From contig CAYLPJ010000038.1 in the NCBI GenBank assembly GCA_964385465.1, positions 1 to 64,000 of the forward strand: a stretch of DNA of 64,000 bases, given 5' to 3'. Shown piece by piece: positions 61,324 to 64,000 of this stretch. The notes under the pieces were generated by a model. The model saw only the letters and a program-made list of their open reading frames with translations, was not told the origin of the DNA and did no database searches. Source of the stretch: CAYLPJ01 sp964385465. GTDB taxonomy: Bacteria > Planctomycetota > Phycisphaerae > SM23-33. The translations under genes were made by a program, and so were the position numbers. Position 1 is the first letter of the stretch, and each line of letters starts with the position of its first letter.

Positions 61324-61357
61324 CTTGATAGGGTGTATAGATTAGCTGGCTATCAAG
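61324..61357 (+). promoter_or_regulatory. Inverted repeat upstream of the sialidase-like gene
   Basis: Perfect 8-bp arms CTTGATAG (61324-61331) and CTATCAAG (61350-61357) around an AT-rich 18-nt loop. The left arm contains TTGATA, a plausible -35, so this may be an operator overlapping the promoter. Confidence 0.4.
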
Positions 61358-61463
61358 TAAAGACAGTATGCCGTACGCCCCGTCACCCGCCATGCCAGTT
61401 CGGCCCGGGATTTCGCCGGCCGAGGCGCAGGCGCACGCCCGGCGGCGGGGTATGCTGGGGAGC

Positions 61464-62456
61464 ATGACCTCATGGGCATGTCTGCTTCTCGGCGTCGCCG
61501 CGTCGGCCCCGGCCGACGAGTGCGACATGACCGTCCTCCGCATCTGGGACCGCGCGGCGCACAATGCCTTCACCGACCTCGTCCGCGACGGCAACGAGTG
61601 GCTGTGCGTCTTCCGCGAGGGCACCGGGCACGTCTCCCACGACGGCAAGGTCCGCGTGCTGGCCTCGCCCGACGGCGAGCGATGGACCTCCCGCGCCCTG
61701 CTGACCACCCCCGACGCCAACCGCCCCGACCTCCGCGACCCGAAGCTCGCCCACACGCCCGACGGGAAATGGATGCTCACCGCCCTGGCCGTCAACCGCA
61801 AGGTCGCCCGCCACCGCCGCCAGACGTTCGCCTGGTTCTCCCGCGACGGACGCGACTGGGGCCGGGCCGTCCCCATCGGCGAGCCCGGCTGGTGGCTCTG
61901 GCGGGTTACCTGGCACGACGGCGTGGCGTGGTCCGTCGGCTATAACCGTAAGTGGGTGCGGCTGTTCCGAAGCTCCGATGGGCGCCGGTTCCGCACCGCC
62001 TACGCCCTCGACAGCGTGCCGGAATCCAGCAGCGGCTACCCCAACGAGGCCACGCTACGCTTCGCGCCCGACGGCCGAATGCTCTGCCTGCTCCGGCGGG
62101 AGGGATCCCCGAACACCGCCCTGCTGGGCATCGCACCCCGGCCGGGCGGAACGTGGACCTGGAAAGACCTCGGCGCCCGTCTCGGCGGGCCGGAAATGCT
62201 CCGCCTGCCCGACGGACGGTGGATCGTCGCCGGCCGACGGTACGACGGCGGGACCCGAACCAGCCTGATGTGGCTCGACATGCGGGAGGGCAGGTTGCGC
62301 GAGTTCGCTCGCCCGCCCTCCGGCGGCGACACCAGCTACCCGGCTCTCGTCCACCACGACGGCTCCCTGTGGATGTCCTACTACTCCTCCCACGAGGGAA
62401 AGGCCGCCATCTACTTCGCCAACCTCCCCCTGCCGGCCGCGACCCCGTCCGACTGA
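61464..62456 (+). CDS. Secreted sialidase/BNR-fold beta-propeller protein
   Basis: 330 residues from ATG 61464, which gives a compact signal peptide (SWACLLLGVAASAPADE); ATGs at 61452 and 61368 are in frame. The sequence follows sialidase-like six-blade propellers: an Arg in the first blade (VLRIWDRAAHNAFTDLV), Asp-box-like SPDGERWTS, SRDGRDWGR and SSDGRRFRT, and RDPKLAHTPDGKWMLT. The full sialidase Arg triad is not obvious, so it may be a sugar-binding or exo-hydrolase relative. Confidence 0.8.
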   Translation: MTSWACLLLGVAASAPADECDMTVLRIWDRAAHNAFTDLVRDGNEWLCVFREGTGHVSHDGKVRVLASPDGERWTSRALLTTPDANRPDLRDPKLAHTPDGKWMLTALAVNRKVARHRRQTFAWFSRDGRDWGRAVPIGEPGWWLWRVTWHDGVAWSVGYNRKWVRLFRSSDGRRFRTAYALDSVPESSSGYPNEATLRFAPDGRMLCLLRREGSPNTALLGIAPRPGGTWTWKDLGARLGGPEMLRLPDGRWIVAGRRYDGGTRTSLMWLDMREGRLREFARPPSGGDTSYPALVHHDGSLWMSYYSSHEGKAAIYFANLPLPAATPSD

Positions 62457-62700
62457 CCCGCCCCGCCGGGAAGCGAACCGAGCCCTCGAACAGGCGCCCC
62501 GACGCCGCGACCGCATGAAAAATGCCTCGCTCAGGACCCCCTCGTCGGCCAGAAGGCCTGGAGAGCGACCGTTGCGCGCTCCATGGCGTGCTCCGTTCCA
62601 GGCAATGGACCCCGCAGGGATCACCGACGTCCGGCGTGGACGCCCCGGCACCGGCGGCACCGCGGGGCCGCCGGGCGCTGATGCCGCTGCCGGCGCGGCC

Positions 62701-62904
62701 TCAGTCGTCATCGGCGTCGAAGTCCATCTCGTCGTGATGGAAGGTATAGGTCGGTTCGTGGAGGTTGTCGTTGCGACGGCCGGGGATATGCTTCATCCGC
62801 TCGTCGTGGCGGCGGGCCCACCAGGAGAACGCCAGCCACAGGAGAATCAGCCCGGCGACAATCCCCAGCGCCACCAGTCCCTGCTGCACCATCATCCAGT
62901 CCAT
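62701..62904 (-). CDS. Small membrane protein with acidic tail
   Basis: 67 residues: one membrane helix (about 5-31, MVQQGLVALGIVAGLILLWLAFSWWA), a basic stretch and a His/Asp-rich tail (HHDEMDFDADDD) that could bind metal. No known family. It precedes no gene closely; the 244 nt on its 3' side (62457-62700) contain only GC-rich hairpins. Confidence 0.55.
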   Translation of the reverse strand: MDWMMVQQGLVALGIVAGLILLWLAFSWWARRHDERMKHIPGRRNDNLHEPTYTFHHDEMDFDADDD

Positions 62905-62974
62905 GAGTCTTCTCGCTCTTCCGCGAGCCCTCGGACAGACGCGCCGACGCGGCGGCCGGCCCGGGGCCGCCTTG

Positions 62975-63490
62975 TCACCGCAACTGCTCGCCGTCGTCCT
63001 CCCGCCCCCGCCGGCTTGCGGGGCCGCCGCCCCGCCCGGGATCCTCCCCCGAGATCACCACATGCCCCTGCGCTGCGGGGCGGTAGGCCAGCTTGCTGAT
63101 CTGGTAGCGCTTCCCGTCCAGTTCGAACGTCTTGCCCACGTAGCCGTCAATGCTCCGCTGCCCCTGCCGCTCGTGATACAGGTAGAGCGTCACGACCAGC
63201 CCCCGCCTCGACTCGCCGTCAGCAGCCCGGTACGTGTCCTCGAAGATATTGCCGACCCCGACACGCCATTCTCCCAGCCGCCCTTGAGTCGTCTCGGGAA
63301 TGGTCAGCTCAAACGGGTCCGAGTTGCGGTTCTCATCCCATCCGGGGGCGGTCTCGGCCCGGCCGGACGGGTCGGACCCGCAACCTCCGGCACAGAACGC
63401 GCAGGCCAGGAAAGCAGCCAGCGCCACCGCCGGACGGGACGTCCCGGCCGCGGGCGCGAGGCTCTGGGTCACCAGTGAGTTTGCTTTCAT
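62975..63490 (-). CDS. Probable lipoprotein of unknown function
   Basis: 171 residues from ATG 63490 (AAAGGA upstream). A signal peptide ends in a Cys-rich stretch (FLACAFCAGGCGSD) with more than one lipobox-like cysteine. The mature part is a small soluble domain (WRVGVGNIFEDTYRAADGESRRGLVVTLYLYHERQ, YVGKTFELDGKRYQISKLAY) and a charged tail. No family recognised. Divergent from the next lipoprotein gene. Confidence 0.7.
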   Translation of the reverse strand: MKANSLVTQSLAPAAGTSRPAVALAAFLACAFCAGGCGSDPSGRAETAPGWDENRNSDPFELTIPETTQGRLGEWRVGVGNIFEDTYRAADGESRRGLVVTLYLYHERQGQRSIDGYVGKTFELDGKRYQISKLAYRPAAQGHVVISGEDPGRGGGPASRRGREDDGEQLR

Positions 63491-63557
63491 GAGACGGTCC
63501 TTTATGTTGCACTGAGTGTGGCGTCTTCGATGGAGATAACGGATTGTGAGGCGATGT

Positions 63558-64000
63558 ATGAGGCGATGGTTCTGGATCACCGCGCCGGTTGTTGCCGTGG
63601 GGCTCGTTGTGGCCATGCTCGGCAGTTGCCGGCGCGTCGAAGGCAGTTTGACGTACCACGTATCCGGCCGGCTGGTCAACCCCGCCGGCGAGCCGGTCAC
63701 CGGCTGGGTGGGCCTGACCGAGCGGCGGGCGGAACCGGCCGGGGCCTTCGGGCCCGTCGCCGACCGCGAGGCCTACGGAGAGCCCGGGGAGACCTGGCTG
63801 GGATTGACACACACGCGTCCGGACGGGCGGTTCACGCTCGCCCACACCACCGGACCGGCCTGGGGCTACAACCTGCTGCTGGGGTGCATCCCTGTGGGTG
63901 ACACGACGCCGCCCGAGCCGGACGCGCTGGACCGTGCGTTCGTGCACGTCCACGACGGCACGGACTGGCGATCGGTCCGCGTGGAACTCTCTGCGGACCA
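63558..64000 (+). CDS. Lipoprotein with carboxypeptidase-regulatory-like beta domain (3' end beyond window)
   Basis: The frame is open from ATG 63558 to the window end (147 codons). It begins MRRWFWITAPVVAVGLVVAM followed by LGSC, a signal peptide with a good lipobox. Next is a beta-sandwich-like stretch (LTYHVSGRLVNPAGEPVTGWVGLTERR ... THTRPDGRFTLAHTTGPAWGYNLLLG) typical of transthyretin/carboxypeptidase-regulatory-like (DUF4198/CarboxypepD_reg) domains. It is probably a surface or periplasmic lipoprotein. Function unknown; the C-terminus is missing. Confidence 0.75.
   Translation, partial: MRRWFWITAPVVAVGLVVAMLGSCRRVEGSLTYHVSGRLVNPAGEPVTGWVGLTERRAEPAGAFGPVADREAYGEPGETWLGLTHTRPDGRFTLAHTTGPAWGYNLLLGCIPVGDTTPPEPDALDRAFVHVHDGTDWRSVRVELSAD

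Overview
The window reads as one chromosomal segment of a high-GC, Gram-negative-type member of the Planctomycetota, most likely class Phycisphaerae (inferred from gene content, not from a marker tree). Supporting this are apolipoprotein N-acyltransferase and several lipobox proteins, an outer-membrane barrel, a DUF1080 sugar hydrolase, zinc-ribbon/transmembrane proteins, a histone-H1-like basic protein, a multi-PAS hybrid kinase and a Hanks-type kinase. Coding density is high and both strands are used. Many genes have Shine-Dalgarno sites, but several have a sigma70-like -10 box only 7-9 nt from the start codon and look leaderless. No tRNA, rRNA, CRISPR array, transposase or phage gene was seen.

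Layout. 1-9.4 kb (minus strand): the 5' end of mreB with a small membrane protein and an MreC-like coiled-coil protein; a HEAT-repeat lipoprotein coupled to lnt; an NtrC-type regulator and its histidine kinase; a Gfo/Idh/MocA oxidoreductase. 9.5-20 kb: two HAD phosphatases, a GH42-type glycosidase, two paralogous secreted repeat proteins and an outer-membrane barrel. 20.2-25.8 kb (plus strand): an ebo-type operon (TatD hydrolase, UbiA-like EboC, phosphodiesterase/phosphatase EboF, dehydroquinate-synthase-like EboD, EboE) without a visible eboA. 25.8-30.7 kb (minus): a DUF4328 membrane protein, groEL, groES, a degenerate receiver protein and a lipoprotein esterase. 31-33 kb (plus): an H1-like protein, a ParA ATPase with an unusual repeat tail, and VanZ. 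33.2-46.6 kb (minus): a vWA protein, trpE, a zinc-ribbon membrane protein, a ROK glucokinase, a 1285-aa hybrid kinase, an RsbW-like/STAS partner-switch pair, a Ser/Thr kinase and a radical SAM protein. 46.8-59.8 kb (mostly plus): sppA, a gamma-glutamylcyclotransferase/amidoligase-like fusion, a TPR-type secreted protein (minus), glgP, thrS, infC and a DEAD-box helicase. 59.9-64 kb: a double DUF1080 protein, a sialidase-fold protein, a small membrane protein and two lipoproteins, the last cut by the window edge.

Intergenic DNA is richer than usual. A minus-strand interval at 10257-10609 has a good promoter, dense hairpins and an intrinsic terminator but no convincing ORF: a strong candidate for an undescribed structured RNA. 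Part of it recurs after glgP (55478-55531), and shorter words recur at 1774-1908. A long rod-like inverted repeat sits at the stop codon of the HEAT gene (1904-2067), and a second orphan promoter lies at 34953-34981. A mobile-looking repeat with palindromic TGTGTC/GACACA words occurs twice in opposite orientation (18856-18960, 61220-61298).

The best systems-level finding is the ebo operon, a metabolite-processing/export cassette whose product in this lineage cannot be predicted from sequence. Also notable are the infC gene with a probable AUC start behind a strong hairpin, the GGCT/amidoligase-like fusion and the ParA tail.
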